Assembly: GCA_009724975.1 (NCBI GenBank)
Contig: SRXB01000016.1
Coordinates: forward strand, 1 to 14,803
Source: a bacterium
GTDB taxonomy: Bacteria > Desulfobacterota > Deferrisomatia > Deferrisomatales > BM512
Direction of reading: 5' to 3'
DNA length: 14,803 nucleotides
The notes beneath the pieces are model-generated. The model ran no database searches. It had not been told where the DNA came from and worked only from the letters and a program-made list of their open reading frames with translations. The stretch's first letter is position 1. Every line of letters starts with the position of its first letter. The position numbers were made by a program, and so were the translations under genes. Of this stretch, positions 5,923 to 13,999 are shown in pieces.

Positions 5923-6801
5923 CTATTTTACGAGGATATCGAGAATCTCTTTGTAGCGCCGCGAAGCCTCGGCGGCCACCTCGGGCGGCAAGGCGGGCCC
6001 CGGGTCGGTCTTGTCCCAGTCCAGCCCTTCGAGATAGTCGCGCACATACTGCTTGTCCAGCGAGTTTTGCGACTCTCCCGCCTTGTAGCTCTCGGCGCGC
6101 CAAAAGCGCGAGGAATCGGGGGTCATCACCTCGTCGATGAGTATCACCTCGCCGTCGAGGATTCCGAACTCCATCTTGGTGTCGGCGATGATTATCCCCC
6201 TCTTGGCGGCATACTCGGCGCCGAAGGAGTAAACGGCCAGGGTCAGGTCGCGCACCTTGGCGGCCAGTTCGGCCCCGAGGATTTTGACGGCCTGCTCGAA
6301 AGATATGTTTTCGTCGTGGGCCCCCAGTTCCGCCTTGGTCGAGGGGGTGAAGATGGGCTGGGGGAGCTTTTGGGAATCCACAAGGCCCGCCGGAAGCGGT
6401 ATGCCGCAGACCGTTCCCGATTTTTTATATTCCTTCCAGCCGGAGCCGGAGATGTAGCCGCGCACTATGCACTCGACCGGCAGGGGCTTGGCCTTCTTCA
6501 CAAGCATCGAGCGCCCGCGCAGGATATCGGCGTACTGCCTCGCCTCGGCGGGGTATTCGTCCGGATTTGCGGTTATGACGTGGTTCTGGACGATATCTTT
6601 GGTCTTCCCGAACCAAAAGAGCGAGAGGCTGTTAAGCACCTCTCCCTTTTGGGGAATGGGGGTTGGCAAAATGACGTCGAAGGCCGAAAGCCTGTCGGTG
6701 GTCACGATCAAAAGGCTCTCGCCAAGGTCGTAGATGTCGCGCACCTTGCCGCGCGAAATCATCTTCAGGCCGGGTAAATCGGTGTTAAAAACGGTATTCA
6801 T
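5923..6801 (-). CDS. purC: Phosphoribosylaminoimidazole-succinocarboxamide (SAICAR) synthase
   Basis: PurC joins CAIR and aspartate using ATP, forming SAICAR in purine synthesis. The 292-aa product carries the family blocks in order: GKVRDIYDLG (18-27), TDRLSAFD (35-42), VRGYISGSGWKEY (113-125), IADTKMEFG (205-213) and DEVMTPDSSRFW (223-234). Its length matches the longer PurC form of about 290-300 aa and not the roughly 237-aa E. coli form. The open frame runs further upstream inside greA; ATG 6801 is chosen because a perfect AGGAGG lies 7 nt before it and the protein start fits the family. It begins 11 bp after the greA stop. No other pur gene is in view. Confidence 0.96.
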   Translation of the reverse strand: MNTVFNTDLPGLKMISRGKVRDIYDLGESLLIVTTDRLSAFDVILPTPIPQKGEVLNSLSLFWFGKTKDIVQNHVITANPDEYPAEARQYADILRGRSMLVKKAKPLPVECIVRGYISGSGWKEYKKSGTVCGIPLPAGLVDSQKLPQPIFTPSTKAELGAHDENISFEQAVKILGAELAAKVRDLTLAVYSFGAEYAAKRGIIIADTKMEFGILDGEVILIDEVMTPDSSRFWRAESYKAGESQNSLDKQYVRDYLEGLDWDKTDPGPALPPEVAAEASRRYKEILDILVK

Positions 6802-6812
6802 CCTAATGCCTC

Positions 6813-7283
6813 CTAGTCGCCTATTTCGAGGATTTCGTATTCCTTGGTGTTGCCCGGGGCCTCGACGGTGATGTCGTCGTCCATCGTCTTGCCGATGAGG
6901 GCGCGGGCGATGGGAGAGGTGACCGAGAGAAGGCCCAGGTGTATGTCGGCCTCGAAGGGGCCGACTATGCGGTATTCGGCGATCTCCCCGGTGTCGAGGT
7001 CTTCGAGTTTGACGCGGCAGCCGAAGATTACCTTCTTCTTCGGCCCTGCGGGGCACTCAAGAATTTCGGAGCTGGCCAGCTTGGTCTCTATATCGCGAAT
7101 CTTGGCCTCTATTATTCCCTGCTTCTCGCGTGCGGCGTGATATTCGGCGTTTTCCGAAAGGTCGCCGTGGGAGCGGGCCTCCTTGATCTCCTGTATGACG
7201 GTGGGGCGCTCGATTCTTTTTAGCCTGTCGAGCTCGTCGCGCAGCCGCTGGAAGCCTTCGCGCGTTATCGGGGTTCTTTCCAT
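6813..7283 (-). CDS. greA: Transcription elongation factor GreA
   Basis: GreA enters the secondary channel of backtracked RNA polymerase and stimulates cleavage of the transcript end. The 156-aa product has the N-terminal coiled coil (about 8-75) with the acidic tip GDLSENAEYHAA, where Asp41 and Glu44 are the catalytic metal-assisting residues of the family. The C-terminal FKBP-like globular domain includes SVTSPIARALIGK (120-132). The length equals the family norm of about 158. ATG 7283 has GGAGGAG 12 nt upstream, slightly long spacing. The frame is open 22 codons further but that part is not GreA-like. An 81-bp gap separates it from the tatD-fusion gene. purC follows after 11 bp. Confidence 0.96.
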   Translation of the reverse strand: MERTPITREGFQRLRDELDRLKRIERPTVIQEIKEARSHGDLSENAEYHAAREKQGIIEAKIRDIETKLASSEILECPAGPKKKVIFGCRVKLEDLDTGEIAEYRIVGPFEADIHLGLLSVTSPIARALIGKTMDDDITVEAPGNTKEYEILEIGD

Positions 7284-7317
7284 CTTGGTTTTTGACTCCT
7301 CCGTAAGGTTTTTTCTC

Positions 7318-7342
7318 CCCGCGCCTAAAGGATACGCGCGGG
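7318..7342 (-). promoter_or_regulatory. GC hairpin between the tatD-fusion gene and greA
   Basis: CCCGCGC and GCGCGGG form a 7-bp perfect stem with an 11-nt loop in the 81-bp gap. On the minus strand it is followed by A-rich sequence, not a U-tract, so a rho-independent terminator is unlikely. It may be a processing or stability element, or separate the two cistrons in translation. Confidence 0.35.
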
Positions 7343-7364
7343 CGGGCAAAAGGCCAAATCCCTT

Positions 7365-8744
7365 TTACCCCAACTCGTTGTAGGGGCGCGACCGAAACTT
7401 CGCGCCTGCGGCCCTGGCCATTTCGGCGCAGGCCTTTATGTCCACCCCCTCCATCGCGACCGCCGTGGCGGTGACTTCGGGGATTTTTTTGGCGCATTTG
7501 GCCAGAAAATCGAGCATAGACTCATAAGCCCCGTCAAGGGAAGGGCGGCAGATGAGATTATATTGCTCTTTGGTCGGCGCGTTAAGGCTTATGGAGATCG
7601 AATCCACAACCTGCGCCAGTTCGCCTGTGATGTCGCGCCCGTGATAGAGGTTTCCGAGGCCGTCGGTGTTCACCCTGATGCGCCTTGCGCCCCTCTTTTT
7701 AAGTTCGCGGGCGACTTTAAGCACCGCATCCAGCCTCGTAAGGGGCTCTCCGTAGCCGCAAAAGACCACTTCGCTCCACCTGGCGGGACCGCCCTCGCTC
7801 TCCACGGCCTTTAAAAGCTCCTCGGCGGAAGGGTCGCCCCCCCTGAGGGACAAATCGTGGCCCTTGACTACCGAATCGCGGTTCTTGGGGCAAAAAACGC
7901 ACCGGTTCGTGCACTTGGCCGTGACGTTAAGGTAGAGGCTGTCGCGTATCGAGTAGGCTATCTTCGCGCCTTCGGCCTCGCCTATACCAAAGAGCTCTTT
8001 TGCGCCCCGTGCCGTTATTCTGCCGATGTCCTCGAACGAGAGGCCCTTCAGCTCGGCGACGAAGGCCGCCGTCTGGGTTATGAAGGCCGGTTCGTTGATC
8101 TTTCCCCTCATCTTTTGTGGCGCTAGGAAGGGGCAATCGGTTTCAAGAAGCAGCTTTTCCGCCGGAACGCCCATGACGACATCGCGAAGGGTCGAGTTTG
8201 AGGGGTAGGTGACCGTTCCGGGAATCGAAATGTAAAAGCCGGTGGCCAGCACCTCGCGGGCGAAGGCCAGATCGCCGGAAAAGCAGTGCATGACCCCGCG
8301 AAGCCCTTTTTTGGACTCCTCTTTTATTATCGCGAGGGTCGGCTCGTGGGCGTCGCGGTCGTGGACCACCAGCGGCAGCCCAAGCTCCCTGGCCCTTGCC
8401 GCCTGCGCGCGAAACCACTTGCGCTGGAGGTCTCGGGGTGAGCGGTCGCGGAAATAATCGAGCCCCGCCTCGCCGATAGCGACCACTTTTTCCCCTTTGG
8501 CCAGTTCGCATAGGGCGTCGAGGGTCTTTTCGGTCATCGAGGAGACGTCGTGGGGGTGAACGCCGACCGAGGCCCATACGTCCGGCTCTTTTCGGGCGAG
8601 CGCCGCCGCCTTTTTGGAGTCCTCAAGGTCGGTGCCGACGGTTAAAAAACCGCCTACGCCCGCCTCGCGGGCCCTTGCAAGCACGCCGTCAACGTCCTCC
8701 ACGAGCCCCTTGTAGGTAAGGTGCGCGTGGGTGTCGATAAGCAC
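7365..8744 (-). CDS. TatD-family hydrolase fused to a radical SAM domain
   Basis: A 459-aa two-domain fusion. Residues 1-255 are a TatD metal-dependent DNase: DTHAH (His6/His8), GEAGLDYF (Glu92), VVHDRDA (His128), MHCFSG (His153) and ETDCP (Asp203) form the two-metal site. Residues about 265-459 are a radical SAM domain: CTNRCVFC gives the CX3CX2C cluster ligands (Cys278, 282, 285), preceded by the strand SLYLNVTAKC and followed by FCGYGEPLTR, the SAM-contacting GGE-like segment. Separate radical SAM proteins linked to TatD genes are a known family (the TatD-associated radical SAM group). Here they are one polypeptide. TatD has 3'-5' exonuclease and deoxynucleotide-end activity; the radical SAM reaction is unknown. 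The start is GTG 8744, 3 bp after the metG stop with a weak ribosome site, so translation probably depends on metG. Confidence 0.9.
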   Translation of the reverse strand: MLIDTHAHLTYKGLVEDVDGVLARAREAGVGGFLTVGTDLEDSKKAAALARKEPDVWASVGVHPHDVSSMTEKTLDALCELAKGEKVVAIGEAGLDYFRDRSPRDLQRKWFRAQAARARELGLPLVVHDRDAHEPTLAIIKEESKKGLRGVMHCFSGDLAFAREVLATGFYISIPGTVTYPSNSTLRDVVMGVPAEKLLLETDCPFLAPQKMRGKINEPAFITQTAAFVAELKGLSFEDIGRITARGAKELFGIGEAEGAKIAYSIRDSLYLNVTAKCTNRCVFCPKNRDSVVKGHDLSLRGGDPSAEELLKAVESEGGPARWSEVVFCGYGEPLTRLDAVLKVARELKKRGARRIRVNTDGLGNLYHGRDITGELAQVVDSISISLNAPTKEQYNLICRPSLDGAYESMLDFLAKCAKKIPEVTATAVAMEGVDIKACAEMARAAGAKFRSRPYNELG

Positions 8745-8747
8745 CCG

Positions 8748-10286
8748 TCAGCTCTCGATTCGGGGAAAGAGGCTTTCGCCCCTGCGTATCTTTATGCCGG
8801 CGGCTAGGCCGCCCCAGTGCTCTATCTCCTCCATGAGCCCCTCGGAGGCGCTCTTGGGCTGGCCCAGCCGCGACCAGATCTCTTCGCCGGTGGCTGGCAT
8901 GAAGGGGAAGACGAGAAGGCCGATGGCGCGCAGCGATTCGCACATGTTGTAAAGGACCTGGTCGAGCCTTTGCGCTTTTTCCGGGTCTTTGGCCAGAGCC
9001 CACGGGCCGGTTGTGTCGACGTATTTGTTGACCAGGCGTATGAAGGTCCAGACCGCGAGGAGCCCCTTGTGGAAGGCCAGCTCCTCCATCGCCCAGCGAG
9101 TCTCGGCAATAGACCTTTGGAGGGTTTCGCGAAGTTCCACGTCCTCTGGCTCGTCGCCGTGGGAGGAAACTTCGTTCAAGACGCCGCCGCGATATTTGTC
9201 GACCATGGAGAGGACGCGGGAGACTAGGTTTCCAAGGTCGTTGGCCAGGTCGGAGTTGATGCGGTGGACGAGGGCGTCGCGGGAGAAGTCGCCGTCGAGG
9301 CCGAAGGGGACCTCGCGAAGGACGAAATAGCGTATGGCGTCCACCCCGTACTCGTCGGCCATTGCTCCGGGCTCCACGACGTTGCCAAGGCTCTTGCTCA
9401 TCTTCTTGCCCTCGACCGTCCACCAGCCGTGGGCGAAGACCTTCTTGGGCAGAGGGAGGCCGGCGCTCATGAGGAAGGTGGGCCAGTAGACGGTGTGGAA
9501 ACGAAGGATGTCCTTGCCGACCACGTGCACGTCGGCGGGCCAGAATTTGGCGAAATCGCCGCCCTCGTCGGGGTAGCCGACGCCGGTGAGGTAGTTGGTG
9601 AGGGCGTCGAACCAGACGTAGATGACGTGGGCTGGGTCATTGGGAACCGGTATGCCCCAGGAGAAGGTCGTGCGCGATATGGAGAGGTCGCGAAGCCCTT
9701 CCCGAACGAAGGAGACTATCTCGTTTCGCCTTGAGGCTGGCTGTATGAAGTCGGGGGTTTTCTCGATGTGCGCCAGAAGTTTTTCGCCGTATTTGGACAT
9801 GCGGAAAAAGTAGCTCGGCTCGGAGAGGCGCTGGGTGGGCCGCCCGCAGTCTGGGCAGGCCCCTTCGATGAGCTGGGTCTCGGGCCAGAAAGCTTCGCAG
9901 GGGGTGCAGTACCAGTCTTCGTATTCGCCAAGGTAAATGTCGCCGTTGGCCTTGACGCGCTCGAAAAGATCCGAGACCGCTTTTTTGTGGTCGGCCTCGG
10001 TGGTGCGGATGAAGCGGTCGTGTGTTATGCCGAGTTTGTCCCAAAGCTCCTTGAACCTGACGACCACGCGGTCGGCCAGCTCGATGGGCTTCTCGCCGCG
10101 CTCGTCGGCGGATTTTTCCACCTTCTGGCCGTGCTCGTCGGTGCCGGTGAGGAAAAAGACCTCGTACCCTTCGGCCTTTTTGAAGCGGGCGAGGACATCG
10201 CAGGCGATGGTGGTGTAGGCGTGGCCTATGTGCGGTACGTCGTTTACGTAGTAAATCGGCGTAGTGACGTAAAATCTCTTAGCCAT
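8748..10286 (-). CDS. metG: Methionyl-tRNA synthetase
   Basis: MetG charges initiator and elongator tRNA-Met. The 512-aa class I enzyme shows HIGH exactly at 19-22 (PHIGHAYT), KMSKS at 295-299 and one CXXC-X13-CXXC zinc knuckle (Cys127, 130, 144, 147), as in the single-knuckle subtype. The anticodon-binding helices follow (about 360-490). The C-terminal EMAP/Trbp111-like dimerisation domain of longer MetG (650 aa or more) is absent, so this form should be monomeric. ATG 10286 overlaps the end of ricT by 8 bp (both stop and start lie in GGATGGCTAAG) and has GGGGAG 7 nt upstream. It is in the conserved tmk-holB-ricT-metG-tatD order. Confidence 0.97.
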   Translation of the reverse strand: MAKRFYVTTPIYYVNDVPHIGHAYTTIACDVLARFKKAEGYEVFFLTGTDEHGQKVEKSADERGEKPIELADRVVVRFKELWDKLGITHDRFIRTTEADHKKAVSDLFERVKANGDIYLGEYEDWYCTPCEAFWPETQLIEGACPDCGRPTQRLSEPSYFFRMSKYGEKLLAHIEKTPDFIQPASRRNEIVSFVREGLRDLSISRTTFSWGIPVPNDPAHVIYVWFDALTNYLTGVGYPDEGGDFAKFWPADVHVVGKDILRFHTVYWPTFLMSAGLPLPKKVFAHGWWTVEGKKMSKSLGNVVEPGAMADEYGVDAIRYFVLREVPFGLDGDFSRDALVHRINSDLANDLGNLVSRVLSMVDKYRGGVLNEVSSHGDEPEDVELRETLQRSIAETRWAMEELAFHKGLLAVWTFIRLVNKYVDTTGPWALAKDPEKAQRLDQVLYNMCESLRAIGLLVFPFMPATGEEIWSRLGQPKSASEGLMEEIEHWGGLAAGIKIRRGESLFPRIES

Positions 10287-11406
10287 CCTTTTTCTCCCCG
10301 GCCTGCGGCGGCCTCCTGCGTCGTCTTCTTCGCTTGCTCCTCGCCTGACCCGCAGGCTGGGCGACCTGCTGGCCCTCTTGGGGCGCGGCTCCCTGCCTGT
10401 TTTGCTGTTGCGGCGGCTGCGGTTGCGGCTGGCGGTTCTGCGCCTCGGGCGGCCTTAGCTCCGGCTGCCTTTGCTCGGGCTTGCGTTCGGGCTGGCGCTG
10501 TGGCCTTTGTCTGGCGGCCTCTTCGGCGATGGCCGCTATTCCCTCGGCACCCTCCGCCTCGTCGTGGTCGTCATGGTCGTCGTGGCTCTCCTCGACGGGC
10601 TGCTGGCCCTGCGCGGCCTTCCACTTCTTGAACTCTTCAAGGGATATTTCGGCCTCGCCGTGGTCGCCGTAGATGACGAAGGTGCCTTCAAGGGGGTTTC
10701 GGCGGATGACCTTGCCCTCGCCCTTTTGGGTGGCGACCTTTTTGCCTACCTTGGGCATGCCGCGGCCAAGGTCTTCGTACATCTGGTGCTCGTAGGCCAG
10801 GCAACAAAGAAGCCTGCCGCAGATGCCGGAGATTTTGGCGGGATTTAGCGCTATGTTCTGGCTCTTTGCCATGCGCACGCTGATGGGGGCGAAATCGGTG
10901 AGCCACTGGGCGCAGCAAAGCTCCTTGCCGCAGCAGCCGACACCGCCGAGTATCTTCGCCTCGTCGCGCACCCCCACCTGGCGCATCTCGATGCGGGTGT
11001 GGAAGAGGCGGGCCAGGTCGCGCACGAGTTCGCGGAAATCGACCCTGCCTTCGGAGGCGAAGTTGAAAATCATCTTCGAGCGGTCGAAGACCGATTCCAC
11101 GCCTAGCAGCTTCATGGGGAGGGCTTTTTGGGCGATGAGGGCCTGGCAGGTTTTTTGGGCCTCCACCTCGCTTTTACGAAGATCCTTGTCCTTTTCGACA
11201 TCCTCTGGCGTGGCGGCGCGCAATATCTTCTTGAGGGGAATCTGGGGGGTTCCGCCAAGCTCCCTCGGCTCGGATGCGACCTTGCCTATGGCGACGCCGC
11301 GCTCCGTCTCTACAACGACCATGTCGCCCAGGGCAAGCCCCTCAAGGGTGGCTTCGAAGGAATATATTTTTCCGGCGCGCCGAAAGCGCACCCCTACCGT
11401 TTTCAA
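10279..11406 (-). CDS. ricT: PSP1/RicT (YaaT) domain protein with a long low-complexity tail
   Basis: A PSP1-domain protein of the RicT/YaaT family. In Bacillus, RicT works with RicA and RicF in an iron-sulfur complex that aids mRNA maturation by RNase Y; a role outside Firmicutes is less clear. Numbering from TTG 11406 (375 aa): the PSP1 core is 1-260. It starts MKTVGVRFRRAGKIYSF and has the cysteine sets GCCGKELCC (157-165) and CGRLLCC (196-202) that match the cluster-binding cysteines. The tail 263-375 is unusual: an acidic HDDHDDHDE patch, a Gln/Pro/Arg-rich stretch with many PQ steps, then KRRRRRRR near the end. A TTG at 11421 is also open, but TTG 11406 has GGAAGAG 5 nt before it and overlaps the holB stop as TTGA. 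Confidence 0.88.
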   Translation of the reverse strand: MKTVGVRFRRAGKIYSFEATLEGLALGDMVVVETERGVAIGKVASEPRELGGTPQIPLKKILRAATPEDVEKDKDLRKSEVEAQKTCQALIAQKALPMKLLGVESVFDRSKMIFNFASEGRVDFRELVRDLARLFHTRIEMRQVGVRDEAKILGGVGCCGKELCCAQWLTDFAPISVRMAKSQNIALNPAKISGICGRLLCCLAYEHQMYEDLGRGMPKVGKKVATQKGEGKVIRRNPLEGTFVIYGDHGEAEISLEEFKKWKAAQGQQPVEESHDDHDDHDEAEGAEGIAAIAEEAARQRPQRQPERKPEQRQPELRPPEAQNRQPQPQPPQQQNRQGAAPQEGQQVAQPAGQARSKRRRRRRRPPQAGEKKDG

Positions 11407-12329
11407 TTGAACTCTTCCCAACCCTCTTTGCCGGCCATCAAAAAGAGGGCGTCGAGGGCAAGCTGCAGGTTTGCGTTCCTATCAATAAGCGCCCTCACCG
11501 CCTGGAGCCTTTCGAGGCAGTTGAGGGCGAAAGGGCTTTTGGGGGCGGCTTCCGAGAGCCGCCTCTCAAGGCATTCGAGCCTTAGCGGCAGTTTTTCCTT
11601 GTCCTTGGACCAGCTCTCGGCGAGGCCGAGGCGGTCTATCGTCCCCATGGACTGAAGCTTTCCGGCCACATCGCGCGATTCCGCGTCGGCCTGCACCAGG
11701 ACCTCGAAATCCTGGGCCAGCGCGACTCCGGGCGACCCGCCCGAAAGCTCCGCCAGTACGCGCGCCTTCTCGTCTTCCACCCCGTTGTCCGACAAAACCG
11801 CCAAAACGTCCTCCTCGGCGAGGGGATCGAAGCGAAGCGGCTGACAGCGGGAAACCAGGGTGGGAATGAGCTGGCTTCTGTGGTGCGCCAGCAAAAAGAG
11901 GTGCGTTCCCTCGGGCGGTTCCTCGACGGTTTTCAAAAGGGCGTTCGCGCCTTCGCGGCTCATTTTGAATACATCGCGGATTATAACAATCTTTACCCCC
12001 CTTTCAAAGGCTTCAAAGGAAAGCGCCTCCAAAAGGGCACGTATGTCGTCCACCGAGATTGCTTTTTCGGTGGGGGCAACGAGGTGGAAATCGGGGTGGC
12101 CGCCGGAGGCTGTCTTTGCGCAACCGTCACACTGGCCGCAGGGCGAGGCGTTGGCGCGGGCCGACGGGTCCTTGCACAGGAGGATTTTGGCCGCGTGGCG
12201 GGCGACCGTCTCCTTTCCTACGCCGTCTGGACCCCAAAAGAGGTAGGCGTGGGGAATTCGGCCCGACCTTATGGCGCGTTCAAGAACCTTTATGGGCCTC
12301 TGGTGGCCCCTCACCGGACCGAACGGCAA
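11403..12329 (-). CDS. holB: DNA polymerase III clamp loader subunit delta prime
   Basis: The delta' subunit of the clamp loader, which opens the beta clamp with DnaX and delta. In the 308-aa form: start FGPVRGHQRPIKVLERAI, P-loop-like GPDGVGKE (33-40, Glu in place of Ser/Thr), the four-cysteine zinc module Cys52/64/67/70, GANALLKTVEEPP (127-139) and the SRC motif (160-162, IPTLVSRCQPL). The Walker B acidic pair is missing (IIRDVFKM), so it should not hydrolyse ATP, as usual for delta'. The open frame runs back to an ATG at 12392, but that part lies inside tmk. TTG 12329, one base after the tmk stop with GGGAG 9 nt upstream, gives the family's usual start. ricT overlaps its end. Confidence 0.92.
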   Translation of the reverse strand: MPFGPVRGHQRPIKVLERAIRSGRIPHAYLFWGPDGVGKETVARHAAKILLCKDPSARANASPCGQCDGCAKTASGGHPDFHLVAPTEKAISVDDIRALLEALSFEAFERGVKIVIIRDVFKMSREGANALLKTVEEPPEGTHLFLLAHHRSQLIPTLVSRCQPLRFDPLAEEDVLAVLSDNGVEDEKARVLAELSGGSPGVALAQDFEVLVQADAESRDVAGKLQSMGTIDRLGLAESWSKDKEKLPLRLECLERRLSEAAPKSPFALNCLERLQAVRALIDRNANLQLALDALFLMAGKEGWEEFN

Positions 12330-12330
12330 T

Positions 12331-12975
12331 TCACGCCACTCCCGCGAGAGCTTTAAGGGCCTTAAGCACCTTTTCGCAGACTTCCCCGACATCGCCGCGC
12401 GCGTCTATTCTCCGCACCCGCCCCGCTTCAGACCGCGCTATCTGCGCGTAGCCTTCGCGCACCCTGAGGTGGAAGGAGATCTCCTCCTCCTCGAAGCGAA
12501 GCTCCTGATTCTCGCGCCCGGCCTCGCGGATGAGCGAGCGCCGTATGCCCACCTCGGGGTCGAGGTCGAACCAGAGGGTCAGCGAGGGCATTAGGCCGCC
12601 GGTGGCTATGGCGCAGGAGTTTCGGACCATTTCGAGGTCCAGCCCCCTGCCGTAGCCCTGGTAGGCCATGGTGGCGTCAACATAGCGATCACAGATGACG
12701 ACCGCCCCCCTCTCAAGGGCCGGTTTTATGACCATCTCCACGTGGTGGGCGCGGTCGGCGGCGTAGAGTAGGAGTTCGGCGCGGGGGGTGGGGGGGTCTT
12801 CGCTCTTGGTGAGGAGGAGCTGGCGTATGCTCCGGCCAAGGGTTGTGCCGCCTGGTTCGCGGGTTATAACAACCTCGCGCCCCTTTTGGCGGATTTTCTC
12901 AGCCACGAGGAGGGCCTGGGTGGTCTTGCCGCTTCCCTCGCCCCCCTCGAAGGTAATGAATATCCCCTCAGCCAT
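12331..12975 (-). CDS. tmk: Thymidylate kinase
   Basis: Tmk phosphorylates dTMP to dTDP. The 214-aa product has the P-loop GGEGSGKT (11-18), TREPGGT (38-44) for substrate contact, the DRY motif (96-98) followed by the YQGYGRG stretch, and the basic LID-type region REAGRENQELRFE. Length is in the normal range. ATG 12975 overlaps the gpsA stop by 8 bp (GATGGCTGA), so translation is coupled. holB begins one base after its stop. Confidence 0.96.
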   Translation of the reverse strand: MAEGIFITFEGGEGSGKTTQALLVAEKIRQKGREVVITREPGGTTLGRSIRQLLLTKSEDPPTPRAELLLYAADRAHHVEMVIKPALERGAVVICDRYVDATMAYQGYGRGLDLEMVRNSCAIATGGLMPSLTLWFDLDPEVGIRRSLIREAGRENQELRFEEEEISFHLRVREGYAQIARSEAGRVRRIDARGDVGEVCEKVLKALKALAGVA

Positions 12976-13999
12976 CTTCTCCGGCCTTTTCGAGGTCCCA
13001 AAACTCTCGGCGCATGGGCCTGCCCATGAGCTCCTCCACGGCGGCGCGGGGGCATTTCTCCTCGTGAAGCACCTGCCACACCTTGCTTATGATAGGCATC
13101 TCCACTTCAAGCTTGACCGCCAGCTCCTTGGCGGAATCGCAGGTTTTTACCCCTTCCGCGACGGTATTCATCGAGGCGAGGATATCTTTTAGCTTCTCCC
13201 CCTGCCCGAGCCTCATGCCGACCATGCGGTTTCGCGAGAGGTCGCCGGTGCAGGTGAGCACGAGGTCGCCGAGGCCGGAAAGACCGAGGAAGGTAAGGGG
13301 GTCGGCGCCCATCTTTGCGCCGAGCCTGCCCATTTCGGCAACCCCGCGGGTTATGAGGGCGGCGCGGCTGTTGTAGCCGAAGCCAAGCCCGTCGGTTATT
13401 CCCGCCGCGAGGGCCATGACGTTTTTCAGCGAGCCGCCGAGCTCAACGCCGATCACGTCGGTGAGGGTGTATACCCTAAAGAGCTTGCCCGAGAGGATTT
13501 TCTGGAGCTCTTCGCTGTGGTCGGGGTTCTTCATGGCCAGCGAGAGGGCCGTGGGCATGCCCAGGGCCGTTTCGCGGGCGAAGGAGGGGCCGGAGAGGGC
13601 GGCTATGCGGTCGCCCCAGTGCGCGCCCAGGACATCTTCTAAAACCTCGTTCATCAGCATGAGGCTGTGGACCTCTATGCCTTTTGAGGCGCTGACGATG
13701 AGGGCGTCGGGGCTGATGAAGGGTTTGGCGTTGGCCATGACGCGCCGCACCACCTGCGAGGGGCTGACGCTTATGACCACCTTGGCGTCTTTGAGCGCCC
13801 ACTCCATGTCGGTCGAGGCCCGAAGCTTGGGGTGCAGGGGGACGGTGGGCAGGTAGAGCCTGTTTTCGTGCGCCTGGTTTATAGAGTCGGCCGCCTCCTG
13901 CTCGTACGACCAGAGGCGAACGTCGTTGCCGGAAAAAGTGAGCACCTGCGAGAGGGCGGTTCCCCACGCTCCGGCGCCTATAACGGCTATGGTCGTCAT
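12968..13999 (-). CDS. gpsA: NAD(P)-dependent glycerol-3-phosphate dehydrogenase
   Basis: GpsA reduces dihydroxyacetone phosphate to sn-glycerol-3-phosphate, the backbone precursor of phospholipids. The 343-aa protein starts with the Rossmann motif VIGAGAWGTAL (G8, G10, G13), has the SGPSFARE block (136-143), and the catalytic Lys192 in GGSLKNVMALAAG. The C-terminal domain with LSGLGDLVLTCTGDLSRN is complete. ATG 13999 overlaps the rsfS stop as ATGA. The link with PlsC, which uses a derivative of this product, is at the far end of the same run. Confidence 0.97.
   Translation of the reverse strand: MTTIAVIGAGAWGTALSQVLTFSGNDVRLWSYEQEAADSINQAHENRLYLPTVPLHPKLRASTDMEWALKDAKVVISVSPSQVVRRVMANAKPFISPDALIVSASKGIEVHSLMLMNEVLEDVLGAHWGDRIAALSGPSFARETALGMPTALSLAMKNPDHSEELQKILSGKLFRVYTLTDVIGVELGGSLKNVMALAAGITDGLGFGYNSRAALITRGVAEMGRLGAKMGADPLTFLGLSGLGDLVLTCTGDLSRNRMVGMRLGQGEKLKDILASMNTVAEGVKTCDSAKELAVKLEVEMPIISKVWQVLHEEKCPRAAVEELMGRPMRREFWDLEKAGEDG

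Noticed and set aside
6067..6777. A 236-codon plus-strand open frame opposite purC
   Set aside because: It is a mirror of the purC codon pattern; purC is certain and the antisense product has no recognisable domain.
7318..7342. A terminator between the tatD-fusion gene and greA
   Set aside because: The stem is good, but it is followed by A-rich sequence on the transcribed strand, with no U-tract.
10549..10580. A tandem DNA repeat in the GTCGTGGTCGTCATGG-type run
   Set aside because: It is the coding sequence of the HDDHDDHDE patch in the RicT tail and is explained by that protein repeat. No CRISPR-like spacing is present.
9768..10631. A 287-codon open frame on the plus strand opposite metG and ricT
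   Set aside because: It lies fully antisense to two strongly supported genes, spans their junction, and its product is a low-complexity Ala/Gly/Val/Arg mix with no motif. Long antisense frames are expected in GC-rich coding DNA.
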